64,000 nt of DNA from an uncultured Chloroflexota bacterium (GCA_902786265.1 CADACE010000003.1:62001-126000), one strand, 5' to 3'; positions 7,512-16,967 are shown, numbered from the stretch's first letter. A program made the numbers and translations. The notes: generated by a model from the sequence alone, not told the origin.

Positions 7512-7608
7512 AAATCTTTTCCGCAAAGCAGAAAATCATGACCGGAAATAAGACGTCAAAACTGCATTGCGAAAAAAATCCCTTTTGGGAATAAACTTGT
7601 CATATGAG

Positions 7609-7634
7609 GAAGATCCGGTCCGGCCGGATCTTCT
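7609..7634 (+). terminator. Hairpin terminator after the TlpA pair
   Basis: GAAGATCCGG pairs with CCGGATCTTC around a short TCCGG-type turn, followed by TTGTATC. The T-tract is weak. Confidence 0.6.
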
Positions 7635-7709
7635 TGTATCATATCTAAGTGGTCCTGTTACCTTTGATGACAGGATCCTCCTCCAATTTTTTTCGGATAA
7701 GGATCAAAA

Positions 7710-10700
7710 ATGAAAAGGTTTAGTTTAGTCATTGTTCTGCTGCTGACAGCATTGCTGCTTTGTACGGCTGCCGTTTCAGCACAAGATAATAATCCGGTAG
7801 TCTTGTTCACCAGTAATATTTCGTCTGAAGGACTGAGTTCCATATTTCAGGTACTGCAATGGGAGCCGGCCGGAAAAACAGCAGTGGTGCTTTCGACCGG
7901 TGAATCGGAGAGATCCAACTATCTGTCTCCGGAACTGATCGGGGATCTGGTACAGGGGCTGGGTGCGGTAATCGTTGAAAGCAACACCGCGTACAGCGGT
8001 TCCCGCTCCGTGACTCCGGAACACTATCAGACCGCGGAAGACCGCGGCTATACGGAGATCGCTGAGTTTCAGGTCTTCGATGAATATGGTTCCACGGAGC
8101 TTCCTGTGAAAGACGGCGTCCGCCTTGAAAGCGTCCCGGTGGGTGCGCATTTCAGCGATTACGGATCCTATGTGGTCCTTACCCACTTCGCGGGAGATGC
8201 CAAAGCCGGTTACGCGGGAGCGATCCAAAACACAGCTTTCGGACTTGCTTCTGCCATGGGGAAAGTCCGGATCCAATCCGGCGGGCTCAGTGACACCCGA
8301 CTGTCAGAAAGAGACCATGATGGATTTCTGGAAGCCATGGCCGAAGCCGTGTCGGCAATATCAGACGACCGCACCGATAATATCCTCTATATCACTGTGA
8401 TGGACCGCCTCTCCATCGACAGTGACTCCGATCCGGACCCTTCTGAACCGGAGATGCAGAGAATCGGGATCCTGGCATCCGATGATCCGGTAGCGCTTGA
8501 CCAGGCATGCCTTGACCTGATCAAAAAGGCCGATGGAAACGAGCGTTTCCTCGAACGTCTTCAGGAATTAAACGGGGAACATACCCTGGAACATGCCGCC
8601 GAAATAGGTCTTGGTTCGAGAGAATATACACTGCTGGATGTTACGGATGGGTTCGGAAATGTTTATATCCCGTTCGAAGCCACTGAAGAAAAACTGTCAG
8701 AGCTGATCACCCTTCCGGAAGAAGAAGAAAAAGCGATCGCAGCCATGGAGTCTTATGATGCAGATGACACATGGGCGTTCTATATATACCTGATCGGGTC
8801 TGACCTGGAATCCATGGGGATGGACAACCTGGCTGATATTACACAATATTTGACCGACGGCAGGGCAAAGGAAAACAAAACAAAGAAAGATGAACAGAAA
8901 ACCGCTGATCTGTTGAGATTTATCGACGAACTCCGGACACAGGGGATGGAGCCTTCCGCAACGCTCTTTCAACCGACCGCGAACTATGATTATGGGGCGG
9001 GTTCGAGGATAAGAGATGATGATCCCGATAGAGAGGGGTATGCCGCGAAAAACTTCGAACAGATGCTGTTTCTGGATCTGCCGGAAAACATCAAAATCGT
9101 AATACAGACCGGCGGTGCCAAACGCTGGTATCATCCGTTTATCAACCCGAACCGGACCCAGCGCTTTCTCCTGGATGACAAGGGAATGCACGAGGTTTCC
9201 AGCGTTCCCGCCCTTGATATGGCAGATCCGGATAATCTTGCTGATTTTCTGAGATGGGGTATTGATACATATCCGGCTGATCACAGCATGGTGATCTTCT
9301 GGGACCATGGCGGATCCCATACAGGATACGGCGTAGATGAGATCTTCGAATCTATGCTTTCTATCCGTGACCTGCATAACGCGTTTGAAAAAGCAATCGG
9401 ATCAAACCCGGAAAATCCTTATTTTGAGGCAATAGGGTTTGATGCCTGCCTGATGGCGAACATCGACGTCGCTCACGAGCTTTATGGATACGCAAAATAT
9501 TTGTTTGCCAGTGAAGAAGTAGAACCGGGTACCGGCTGGAACTATGACCTCTGGCTGCAGGATCTGATCGATCGGCCGGAAATGAACATGGCACAGATAG
9601 GCAAAGCCATCACAGACAGCTATATGGAGCAATCCACCAAATCGTATGCCGAGTACGGATACATCCCCGCGGGTACTTTCGGTGTTTATGATCTGAACGC
9701 TGCTGAAGCGGTATACCGGGCATACGGCGAATTCGCAAAAGAAGCGCTCCAGGCTGTGATCAAAGACCCGGCATATCTCGCATCTCTGACTAATGCCGCA
9801 AACCGTTCCGTTTTTTACGCTTACGACGCCTTCGATGTCTATAATACGATCGACCTCGGGATGTTTATGGATAATGTTCCGGAGATCCTCTCGGATGCGG
9901 CCTCCAATGTCAAAGAACAGCTGAACAATGCGGTGCTGTATCATCGCGGTTCGGGTTATCTGTCCGAATCACAGGGACTTACTGTTTACTACCCGGTGCA
10001 TATCGAAAGATTGTCATCGCTGACAATGCTGCTCGATTACATTTATCATATTTCTGAAGATCCGGCCGTCAACGCGCTTTATTATTACAAAGCGGCCGGC
10101 TGCCTGAACGAGGAAATGGAGTACTATACAGAAAGTGAAGGTTTCGGTAAACCGAAAAACCTTGATTTTTCCACACTCCGCGGCATTTCCGAAACGGAAG
10201 TAACTGCGGATAACAGCGGGAATTTCTCCTTTACACTTAGCGATGATCAAATGGCTCTCGTACAGGATGCCCGTTTTCTGATTGCTCATTATGATAAAGA
10301 AACCGGCGACGTGACTTACTACGGAAAAGACCGTCACATCACCATGTCTGACGAAAACACCTTTACCGCTGCTTTCGACGGCGAATGGCTCATGATGAAT
10401 GACTGCCCGCTTCCTCTGGAAGTGATCGGATCCACTGAGGAATACATTACCTACACGGTCCCGATGGTCTATGACATGAATGTGAATGTGAACTTTATGC
10501 TGAGCTATCACTTCGATACACAGTCGGTGGATTTTCTCGGGATCCGGACGCCGCAAAATGAAGCTGATCTGATGGGACGTGATCTGATCCCGTTGAAACC
10601 AAACAGCATGTATAACACCGTTTATCAACAGAGCAACCTGGAGAAATATTCCGTGACAGAGGTCCAGGGACCGACGATCATGGTGGATAAGGACCTGAGT

Positions 10701-10868
10701 TTCAGCTATCGGCCGCTTCCGGACGGGACATACTTCGCTTACGTGATCGTAGAAGACCTCCGTTCGGATAAATATTACACACCGGTTTTCAAATATACGC
10801 TTCAGGACGGAAAGATAGCTGATGCCTCTGTTGCGGATTTCCTGTTCGCTTATAATAGCGGGAAATAG
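7710..10868 (+). CDS. Secreted DUF362-like/clostripain (C11) fusion protein
   Basis: A 1052-residue protein with a signal peptide (cleavage near VSA|Q25). Residues about 29-320 resemble DUF362 proteins (VVLFTSNISSEGL, GAHFSDYGSYVVLTHF, GILASDDPVALDQACLDL, HTLEHAAEIGLGSREYTL); where I expect Cys in cytoplasmic members (VEC-NTAY, DCDCD) it has Ser (VESNTAY, DSDSD). From about 345 a C11 clostripain-type cysteine peptidase follows (WAFYIYLIGSDLESMG), with putative catalytic His533 in FWDHGG and Cys580 in GFDACLMA. About 250 C-terminal residues are of beta-rich, unknown type. The start follows a GGATAAGGATC site. It would act outside the cell as a protease; the role of the first domain is unclear. 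Confidence 0.8.
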   Translation: MKRFSLVIVLLLTALLLCTAAVSAQDNNPVVLFTSNISSEGLSSIFQVLQWEPAGKTAVVLSTGESERSNYLSPELIGDLVQGLGAVIVESNTAYSGSRSVTPEHYQTAEDRGYTEIAEFQVFDEYGSTELPVKDGVRLESVPVGAHFSDYGSYVVLTHFAGDAKAGYAGAIQNTAFGLASAMGKVRIQSGGLSDTRLSERDHDGFLEAMAEAVSAISDDRTDNILYITVMDRLSIDSDSDPDPSEPEMQRIGILASDDPVALDQACLDLIKKADGNERFLERLQELNGEHTLEHAAEIGLGSREYTLLDVTDGFGNVYIPFEATEEKLSELITLPEEEEKAIAAMESYDADDTWAFYIYLIGSDLESMGMDNLADITQYLTDGRAKENKTKKDEQKTADLLRFIDELRTQGMEPSATLFQPTANYDYGAGSRIRDDDPDREGYAAKNFEQMLFLDLPENIKIVIQTGGAKRWYHPFINPNRTQRFLLDDKGMHEVSSVPALDMADPDNLADFLRWGIDTYPADHSMVIFWDHGGSHTGYGVDEIFESMLSIRDLHNAFEKAIGSNPENPYFEAIGFDACLMANIDVAHELYGYAKYLFASEEVEPGTGWNYDLWLQDLIDRPEMNMAQIGKAITDSYMEQSTKSYAEYGYIPAGTFGVYDLNAAEAVYRAYGEFAKEALQAVIKDPAYLASLTNAANRSVFYAYDAFDVYNTIDLGMFMDNVPEILSDAASNVKEQLNNAVLYHRGSGYLSESQGLTVYYPVHIERLSSLTMLLDYIYHISEDPAVNALYYYKAAGCLNEEMEYYTESEGFGKPKNLDFSTLRGISETEVTADNSGNFSFTLSDDQMALVQDARFLIAHYDKETGDVTYYGKDRHITMSDENTFTAAFDGEWLMMNDCPLPLEVIGSTEEYITYTVPMVYDMNVNVNFMLSYHFDTQSVDFLGIRTPQNEADLMGRDLIPLKPNSMYNTVYQQSNLEKYSVTEVQGPTIMVDKDLSFSYRPLPDGTYFAYVIVEDLRSDKYYTPVFKYTLQDGKIADASVADFLFAYNSGK

Positions 10869-10990
10869 GAATAGGAGACAGGATCTTATCGATGACTTTC
10901 CGGCTCAATTCTTTCAGGATGCCGAAGCATGCTTCCGGGGAGAACGCTGATCCCGGCTTTTCAATATAAAGTCAGGACTTTCATATAATA

Positions 10991-11023
10991 GAACCCGCCT
11001 CTGTATTGACGGCGGGTTCTTTA
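10991..11023. terminator. Bidirectional terminator between convergent genes
   Basis: GAACCCGCC (10991-10999) and GGCGGGTTC (11011-11019) form a 9-bp stem with TTTATT after it; on the minus strand TATTATATG follows. It separates the C11 protease from the M13 peptidase gene on the other strand. Confidence 0.8.
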
Positions 11024-11048
11024 TTGCAGCAGAGGAAAGTCGTCCGGT

Positions 11049-13091
11049 TTACCAGATAGCTACACGGTCTTCAGGGGCGATGTACATTCCGTCGCCTTCC
11101 CTGATGCCGTAGAAGTCCAGGAATTTATCGAACTGGGCAAGGGTGGCATTGATGCGCATATAGTGCATCGGATGACTGTCGATCTGGATCTTATTTTCCA
11201 GATAAGCCAACGTGGACTGATCACGCCAATTCGCGGCGAACTGCCGGAAGAACATGTCATAGTCGAAGTCTTCCTTCTCCGCGGCGATGGCAAGCAGGCA
11301 CTTCATGGATGCCATATCGGCACAGGCTTCAGTCTGGATCTCTTCTCCGTAGTATTCAGCCCCTTCAAAGGGAATAAAGCCGTCGTACCAGGCTGCGAGT
11401 TTATCCACACGTGAGCGGTAGGCTGCAGAATCCTCCTCGGTCCACCAGTTGGAAACAGCGCCGTCCTTATCGTACTGCGAACCCAGCGTATCAAAGGCGT
11501 GGGAAATCTCATGCCCGATGGTGAAACCGATGCCGCCGAGCATCTGTTCATAGGTCATCCCTTCATTGTAGAACTCGCCGTTCAGGATGCCGGCAAAGAT
11601 ATTGATGGAGTTGTTGTCCGGAGAATACTGAGCGCCCACCGAGGAAGCTGGATTCAGCTGCTGATTCCAGCCTTTTTTATCCACAGGTGTATCGATCCTC
11701 GCTGCCTTCAGTGAGATTCGGAAGTCTGTGATGGCAGAATAAGCTTCCAACAGAGTGCCGCCCTCTTCAGGTCCGGCGTAATCCAGCCCGGACCAGTCGG
11801 CAGTTTCGTCCGGATAGACCGCTTTCACGTCAATGGCGTCCAGCTTTTCGATCGCTGCTTTGCGTGTCTCTTCGCTCAGCCAGCTGACGGATTCCAGCAT
11901 TTCGCGGTAGTAGGGAATGATCTCATTGACAATGGCAAGGACGTCCTGACGCATCTTTTCTGTGCAGTACTTTTGGATGTAGAGGTTGTCCAAAGGCACA
12001 GGCAGCAGATCTTCAAGGTCCGAAAGGACAGAAAGATCCTCACTGATCTTGATATCGATGTTCCCATAAATATCAGAGGTACCGTTTATCGTCTTCTCAT
12101 CCAGCAGACGTGTCACATTGGACAGAGTGTTTACGATCAACCAGTCCCGGATAAGAGGTACGTTTTCTTCCGTAAAGACTTCCTGAATTCCCGCGATATA
12201 ATCGGGCTGCACAACATTGTAGCGCTTCGCGCCGGCCATGCCGAGGGAGGCAAGCATATCCGTTATCGGAAAATCCCCTGCCAGCGCTGCCAGTTCCTCA
12301 GGAGTGAAATAATTGATCTTGCTTTCATAATAGCGGGGATCGGAACGGGGCAAAGGGTTGGGAATGTGAGCTGCAAGTTTCGTCTCATAGGCAATGGCAT
12401 TGCCATAGACCGCCTCAGCTTCTTCAGCGCTGTAACCTACAGCCTGCAGCATATACATGGCGATCTGATGGGTTTCCTGATATAACTCATCACCGTACTC
12501 TGTCCGCTCAGTATATTCCGAAGCCGGTCCCAGCATCAGCATCTGATGATCGATCTCAGTGACATAGATATCCGGATCAGTCGGATCGGCATCCACATTG
12601 ACGGTTATCGGCAGGAGGTGCAGCAGATTGTACTTTGAATACAGTAATTCGGTGAGCGAATTCAGGCTGTCGACAGCGTTCATGGCTTTTATATATGGCA
12701 TCACCGGTTCTACTCCCTGAGCGTTGCGTGTGTCCCAGTCTGTCATCAGCCTATAGAACTTGTGAACCAGATCCGCGTCATGCCCTGTAAGCGAATCATC
12801 TTTCATCAGGGCGGCCTGCCGCTCCTTTACCAGCAGCATATTGTCAACGAGCGGAGTTATTGAAGAGGTTATTGCGGGGACCTCAGCCTGCAGGATCCAT
12901 GGCTTGTTTACGTACAGGGCAAAATCGTCCTTTAATTCCGCAGGGGTGTCTTCCGTAACAAAACCCTGAACGTCCGAGCACAGCCAGCGCCCGTCCAGTA
13001 TCTCCCCGCCATCAGCCGCAGCCGGGAGTAATATTACAAACAAAGCACATAACAGTGCGCACAACAAAAGGAATGTCAATTTCCGTTCCAT
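11049..13091 (-). CDS. M13 family zinc metallopeptidase (neprilysin/PepO type)
   Basis: A 680-residue exported peptidase with an N-terminal signal peptide (LLLCALLCALFVILLPAAADGG). The zinc site is HEISH (His527, Glu528, His531), the third ligand comes from EACAD about 55 residues later, and the substrate-binding NA-x-Y-like element appears as GAQYSPDNNSI. Length and domain order fit bacterial PepO, which cleaves oligopeptides. AGGAAG lies 6 bases before the ATG. Together with the convergent C11 protease it suggests extracellular peptide breakdown. The C-terminus lacks the usual CxxW; it ends in RVAIW. Confidence 0.92.
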   Translation of the reverse strand: MERKLTFLLLCALLCALFVILLPAAADGGEILDGRWLCSDVQGFVTEDTPAELKDDFALYVNKPWILQAEVPAITSSITPLVDNMLLVKERQAALMKDDSLTGHDADLVHKFYRLMTDWDTRNAQGVEPVMPYIKAMNAVDSLNSLTELLYSKYNLLHLLPITVNVDADPTDPDIYVTEIDHQMLMLGPASEYTERTEYGDELYQETHQIAMYMLQAVGYSAEEAEAVYGNAIAYETKLAAHIPNPLPRSDPRYYESKINYFTPEELAALAGDFPITDMLASLGMAGAKRYNVVQPDYIAGIQEVFTEENVPLIRDWLIVNTLSNVTRLLDEKTINGTSDIYGNIDIKISEDLSVLSDLEDLLPVPLDNLYIQKYCTEKMRQDVLAIVNEIIPYYREMLESVSWLSEETRKAAIEKLDAIDVKAVYPDETADWSGLDYAGPEEGGTLLEAYSAITDFRISLKAARIDTPVDKKGWNQQLNPASSVGAQYSPDNNSINIFAGILNGEFYNEGMTYEQMLGGIGFTIGHEISHAFDTLGSQYDKDGAVSNWWTEEDSAAYRSRVDKLAAWYDGFIPFEGAEYYGEEIQTEACADMASMKCLLAIAAEKEDFDYDMFFRQFAANWRDQSTLAYLENKIQIDSHPMHYMRINATLAQFDKFLDFYGIREGDGMYIAPEDRVAIW

Positions 13092-13414
13092 ATTTTTCTT
13101 CCTGATAAAAAATCTAAGCGTGATGTACAGCTCCGGTCCGAGTTCTTACACAGACTGGTTTCCCGCTGCTTTCATCGATCATCGATCCGGACAGTTTCCG
13201 GGAATCGAAACCAAATATTCTGAAATTTTATCATGATACGGTAATACGAAAGGAATATCGGGACGGCAAAGATCATTATCTTCGCTTAAGCACTTTAGAT
13301 ATTGTCTGTTCCGCAGTTTCTCAAAATATCATTGCAGAATCCGGTTTTTTTCGAAACCGGTAACCAGATGGTATAATTTAATGGGAATAATCATAAACGA
13401 AGGAAATGAAAACG
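13092..13414. other. Divergent promoter region of the M13 gene and TlpA 3
   Basis: No gene fits here. A 20-bp palindrome-like CCGGTTT-TTTTCG-AAACCGG lies at 13341-13360, directly upstream of a TATAAT at 13372-13377. The latter is a good -10 box for the TlpA 3 operon, but no convincing -35 box is at the usual distance, so the palindrome may be an activator or repressor site. Near 13172 there is an ATCGATCATCGAT repeat. Confidence 0.5.
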
Positions 13415-14728
13415 ATGAAGAGATCAATTTTGCTGACTGTGATTGTTATCCTGCTGCTATGTGCTTGCGGGTCAAATCAAAAGGCAGCCCCAACCGCTGA
13501 ACCGACTGCTGAGACTACCGCAGTTCCCACCGAAGTTCCGGCTGCGGCTTCGACTGAGGAAGCGGATGCAAATGCCGGAGAGGAAAAACTGACCGCGCAC
13601 GATGAAATATCCAACACGCTCACCGAACTGGAAAAAGCCGGAGAGCGAATGGATTCCAGCACGGCTTTTATTGTCCTGGATACAGCCGGAAAATCCGTAT
13701 GGAAAGTACCGCTTGCCGGGCTGGAATTTCAGGTACCGGACTTTATCAAAGATGCCCACGGCGGCATCCGCGCTATGGGGGGCAGAGAGAAGATTTCCGG
13801 GACCGGAATCGTCTCAATGGATGTCATATACTATTCCATGACGGAATCCGAATATTATGATCTGGTGAAGAAGCTGGCAGATTATGCTGATGACACGGAA
13901 GATATCGACGAGTTTTTTGGCCTCAGCCACCGTTTTATGGAAACATCCCAGGCTATAAACCGGCACCGCCACCCGCTTTTCTCCATTATTGGTATCGGAA
14001 ATAACCAGGGACCGGAAGAAATACTGGCAGCGGAAAAGAAAGATGGTATGCAAACCGGTCTGTGGACAGAAGAAGAGCTGGAGGCTGAACAGAAAAATAG
14101 AACCTTTTCGAAGATCGGTTCTTTTGAAGATTATAATTTCTTCTATGTGCAGAAACCCATGGATGAAGAGGATCTCGAACATACTGCGGCTGACGGGGAT
14201 GTATACAAAACCGAGTATCAAGCGCTGTTTAATGCGAAAGATCAGATCGTCCCGAATTTCACTTTCTCGCGTCCGGTCGGGATCCAGGATCTGGTCTCTG
14301 AAGGGACCGGTCTGTCCTTTGAAACCCTCGACATACATGACAACCCGGTGAAAAGCGAAGATATTTTCCCTGGATATAAGGTGACGATGCTGAATATCTG
14401 GGCGACCACCTGCACCGCCTGTATCAGTGAGATGCCGGAACTCATGCGGCTGAATAAGGAATTCGAAGAAAAAGGCGGACAGATCGTCGGTCTTGTCTTT
14501 GATGCAGCTGAAGAGGATCTGATTAAGGAAGCCAAAGAGATCGTGGGGGAATTGAACATCGATTTTCTGACGCTGCTTCCGAATGATTATCTGCGGAAGA
14601 CTTTTGACGCCATATCCTATCCGACGACGTATTTCGTGAACGAAAAAGGCGAGATCATGGGTGAACCGCTCATGGGGGCAAAAATCTCCGCCTATCAGGA
14701 ACGTATGGCTGAATATCTGGGTGAATAA
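13415..14728 (+). CDS. TlpA-like thiol-disulfide lipoprotein, paralogue 3 (in the redox operon)
   Basis: About 437 residues with lipobox LCAC (Cys18), a Pro/Thr/Ala linker, the same middle domain as paralogues 1 and 2 but more diverged, and a thioredoxin fold with C333-T-A-C336 and cis-Pro motif YPTTYF. I prefer ATG 13415 (AAGGA 10 bases upstream) to ATG 13406, which stands too close to that site; the shorter form also aligns with the other two paralogues. It is followed after 40 bases by a CXXC membrane peptide and a membrane 4Fe-4S protein, its likely electron donors. Confidence 0.85.
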   Translation: MKRSILLTVIVILLLCACGSNQKAAPTAEPTAETTAVPTEVPAAASTEEADANAGEEKLTAHDEISNTLTELEKAGERMDSSTAFIVLDTAGKSVWKVPLAGLEFQVPDFIKDAHGGIRAMGGREKISGTGIVSMDVIYYSMTESEYYDLVKKLADYADDTEDIDEFFGLSHRFMETSQAINRHRHPLFSIIGIGNNQGPEEILAAEKKDGMQTGLWTEEELEAEQKNRTFSKIGSFEDYNFFYVQKPMDEEDLEHTAADGDVYKTEYQALFNAKDQIVPNFTFSRPVGIQDLVSEGTGLSFETLDIHDNPVKSEDIFPGYKVTMLNIWATTCTACISEMPELMRLNKEFEEKGGQIVGLVFDAAEEDLIKEAKEIVGELNIDFLTLLPNDYLRKTFDAISYPTTYFVNEKGEIMGEPLMGAKISAYQERMAEYLGE

Positions 14729-14768
14729 GACAAGGACCTTTCCCCCTGTCTGAATAAGGAGTACAAAA

Positions 14769-14918
14769 ATGAATCGCAAAGAAATACCCGCATGGGTGAC
14801 TTATGTCCTTCTTGCACTCGCGATCGCCATGTGCGCATTCGGCGTGATCCGCGGGGAATGGAAAGATGTGATGCGGAAGGCGATCGCCATCTGCATGGAG
14901 TGCATCGGCATTGGCTAA
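14769..14918 (+). CDS. CD1871A-type small CXXC membrane peptide
   Basis: A 49-residue protein, missed by length cut-offs: a membrane segment (VTYVLLALAIAMCAFGVI), a basic stretch RGEWKDVMRKA, and the C-terminal motif ICMECIGIG. This matches the family annotated as CD1871A CXXC motif-containing protein, which is found in Clostridia between a TlpA-like gene and a 4Fe-4S membrane protein, exactly as here. AAGGAGTACAAAA precedes ATG 14769. It overlaps the next gene by 8 bases. I infer that the CXXC relays electrons between the iron-sulphur protein and TlpA. Confidence 0.85.
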   Translation: MNRKEIPAWVTYVLLALAIAMCAFGVIRGEWKDVMRKAIAICMECIGIG

Positions 14919-15807
14919 ACAGGATCTGATCAAACACACCCGTGTCCGCAAAGCGGTGCAGGGTGCCTGGGGACTTCTGCATAATGCGCACTTATCAGGG
15001 TTCATCACCGGTACGATCTACCAGGGACCGCTGAAGAAATTCTGTGTCCCGGGTATGAACTGTTATTCCTGTCCCGGAGCGGTCGGCGCCTGTCCGATCG
15101 GCTCAATGCAGGCATTGTTTGACGGCAGGAAACGGAAATTCGCGTTTTATGTCGTTGGTTACCTGGCGGCGATCGGGCTCCTCGTCGGTCGTTTTATCTG
15201 CGGCTGGCTCTGCCTCTTCGGACTGATCCAGGAACTGCTGTATAAGATCCCGACTCCGAAAATCACTGTTCCGGAAAAAGCGGATAAGATCCTGCGTTAT
15301 CTGAAATATGTTATGCTGTTTGTCTTTGTCTTTGGGCTTTCGTTCTTCTACCGGAATGAAGTAAAGGTCGGCATGCCCTGGTTCTGCAAATACATCTGTC
15401 CGGTCGGAACACTGGAAGGCGGGATCCCGCTGGTCCTGCTGAACAAAGGGATGCGGGCTGCTGCCGGCGCACTTTTCCGCTGGAAGTTTATCCTGATGGT
15501 CCTTTGTGTCGCGGCCTCGATCCTGATCTACCGTCCTTTCTGCAAATACATGTGCCCGCTGGGCGCTTTCTATGCGCTGTTTCAGAAGATCAGTGTCCTG
15601 CGCATGAGTTTTGATGAGGATTCCTGCGTGAAATGCGGTGCCTGTTCCCGGCAATGTAAGATGGGAGTCGACCCGATGAAGAATCCTAACAGCGCTGAGT
15701 GTATCCGCTGCGGGGAATGCGTAAAGATTTGTCCGAAAAATGCCCTTTCCTGGACGGCTGCCGGCAAGGGGAAAAAACCTGTCATCGTGAAAGTCGTCGA
15801 GAATTAG
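14911..15807 (+). CDS. Membrane 4Fe-4S binding protein (NapH/YccM-like)
   Basis: A 298-residue polytopic membrane protein. Near the N-terminus it has the motif GMNCYSCPGAVGACPIG, then membrane segments (VVGYLAAIGLLVGRFICGW, VMLFVFVFGLSFF, FILMVLCVAASILIY) with CKYICPVG and CKYMCPLG motifs, and at the C-terminus two 4Fe-4S clusters (CVKCGACSRQC, CIRCGECVKIC). Relatives pass electrons from cytoplasmic ferredoxin or quinol to outside partners. The start is TTG 14911, overlapping the CXXC peptide gene as TTGGCTAA, so translation is coupled. A terminator follows at 15835. It is the probable inner-membrane electron source for TlpA 3. Confidence 0.88.
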   Translation: MAKQDLIKHTRVRKAVQGAWGLLHNAHLSGFITGTIYQGPLKKFCVPGMNCYSCPGAVGACPIGSMQALFDGRKRKFAFYVVGYLAAIGLLVGRFICGWLCLFGLIQELLYKIPTPKITVPEKADKILRYLKYVMLFVFVFGLSFFYRNEVKVGMPWFCKYICPVGTLEGGIPLVLLNKGMRAAAGALFRWKFILMVLCVAASILIYRPFCKYMCPLGAFYALFQKISVLRMSFDEDSCVKCGACSRQCKMGVDPMKNPNSAECIRCGECVKICPKNALSWTAAGKGKKPVIVKVVEN

Positions 15808-15834
15808 AGGATCCGGTATTCAGATGTCAGATAT

Positions 15835-15869
15835 CAGGGATCGGCTTTGTGCTGATCCCTGTTTTTTTT
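15835..15869 (+). terminator. Rho-independent terminator of the TlpA 3 operon
   Basis: CAGGGATC (15835-15842) pairs with GATCCCTG (15854-15861), followed by eight T. Confidence 0.88.
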
Positions 15870-16091
15870 CGGATCTTTGAAGTACCGGGTTTATCCGGTT
15901 CTTTATTATTGATAATGGATTCTGTGGATCTATAACCGCTTTGAACAACGGTTTTTCCGGAAAATTATATGGCTGTGCCATCGGAGGATCATATGCGGCC
16001 CGGAACCGAAGAGGTGCTTCAGATTGATTTCGGTTGGAAGCTGTCAGTTTAGTGAACAGCAGGAAATCTATTATTAACGTTATGATCATCT

Positions 16092-16616
16092 TTATGCGAT
16101 CTGATATTCATACAGCTCAAAATCTGACCAGCCGGTATCTTCATAAAACATGGGCGTTATGGCAACACATTTGAAACCGAAGCCTTCATATAATTTTTCT
16201 GCCGGGAGATTTCCTTTCCAGACATCCAGACGGACTGCTTTCATTCCTGTCTTTTTTGCGTGATCCAATGCAAACCTGACCATATTTTTTCCCACTCCCT
16301 GACAGGTAAAATCCCTGTGAACGCCCAGCATATGGATGACCAGTATTTCTTCCGGATCAGCATTTACGTTCCAGACAATGTATTTATAGGCCTCGTTACA
16401 TTTGTGATTCAGCACCATGGAAGCCATAATTCTTCCGTTATCTTCAGCATAATAAAGCCACCCCTGTTCGACTGCTTCTTTCAGGTCTTCAGGAGCCGGA
16501 TAGATATCTTTTTTCCAGGCGGGGGAATATTCCAATCCTTCAAGGGCATCGATCAAAGAATGATAAAATGCCCTTATTATTTTGTACTCTTCGGGTCCTG
16601 CTTTTATTATTTCCAT
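16092..16616 (-). CDS. GNAT family N-acetyltransferase
   Basis: A 174-residue single GNAT domain. The acetyl-CoA site is the strand IHMLGVHRDFTCQGVGKNMV (Q/R-x-x-G-x-G form CQGVGK), followed by ALDHAKKTGMKAVRLDV and the C-terminal LYEGFGFKCV. The N-terminal substrate half (YHSLIDALEGLEYSPAWKKD) gives no clear clue to the acceptor. It is a single gene on the minus strand between two plus-strand units. Confidence 0.85.
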   Translation of the reverse strand: MEIIKAGPEEYKIIRAFYHSLIDALEGLEYSPAWKKDIYPAPEDLKEAVEQGWLYYAEDNGRIMASMVLNHKCNEAYKYIVWNVNADPEEILVIHMLGVHRDFTCQGVGKNMVRFALDHAKKTGMKAVRLDVWKGNLPAEKLYEGFGFKCVAITPMFYEDTGWSDFELYEYQIA

Positions 16617-16938
16617 TTATATTACCTCTGTATCATTGTACTGAAAAAGTTGAATCACGGTTATTATCATAAAAATCCCATGTCCCAACAGATATTCTTT
16701 ACGATTTACGTCTCCTCAATTCGTATTCTAACCGCTTTTATGAAGATTAATCCCGAATATGAAGACAAACTGCATGGAAAGAAAACACGGGGATTTTTCC
16801 GCGATAATCTCAGTAATTCTATAGTTATAATGATATAATATTTTTTATAACATTTCGTGACAATTTTATGTCAAAAGTAAAATTTTTTTACCTATTCTGC
16901 AGTTATTTCAGGTATATTTGTCGGAAGTCTTTTTATAA
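16617..16938. other. AT-rich intergenic stretch
   Basis: It holds the upstream region of the GNAT gene and the promoter region of the DUF4867 gene. A 52-codon frame at 16680-16838 (with NPEYEDKLHGKKTRGFFRD) has no ribosome site, and I do not call it a gene. TGATATAATATTTTTTATAAC near 16830 could be a further -10 region. Confidence 0.4.
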
Positions 16939-16967
16939 TTGAAAACGAAAATTATTATTTCTATACG
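16939..16967 (+). promoter_or_regulatory. Sigma-70-like promoter of the DUF4867 gene
   Basis: TTGAAA (16939-16944), a 17-base spacer, and TATACG (16962-16967) lie 27 bases before the start codon, with GAGGAG between. Confidence 0.55.

Noticed and set aside
8125..10628. Long open frames on both strands within the C11 fusion gene
   Set aside because: They are shadows of the real gene: no start signals, no recognisable domains, and the plus-strand frame is a clear protease.
16680..16838. 52-codon frame in front of the DUF4867 gene
   Set aside because: No ribosome site and no recognisable features; it overlaps the likely promoter region.
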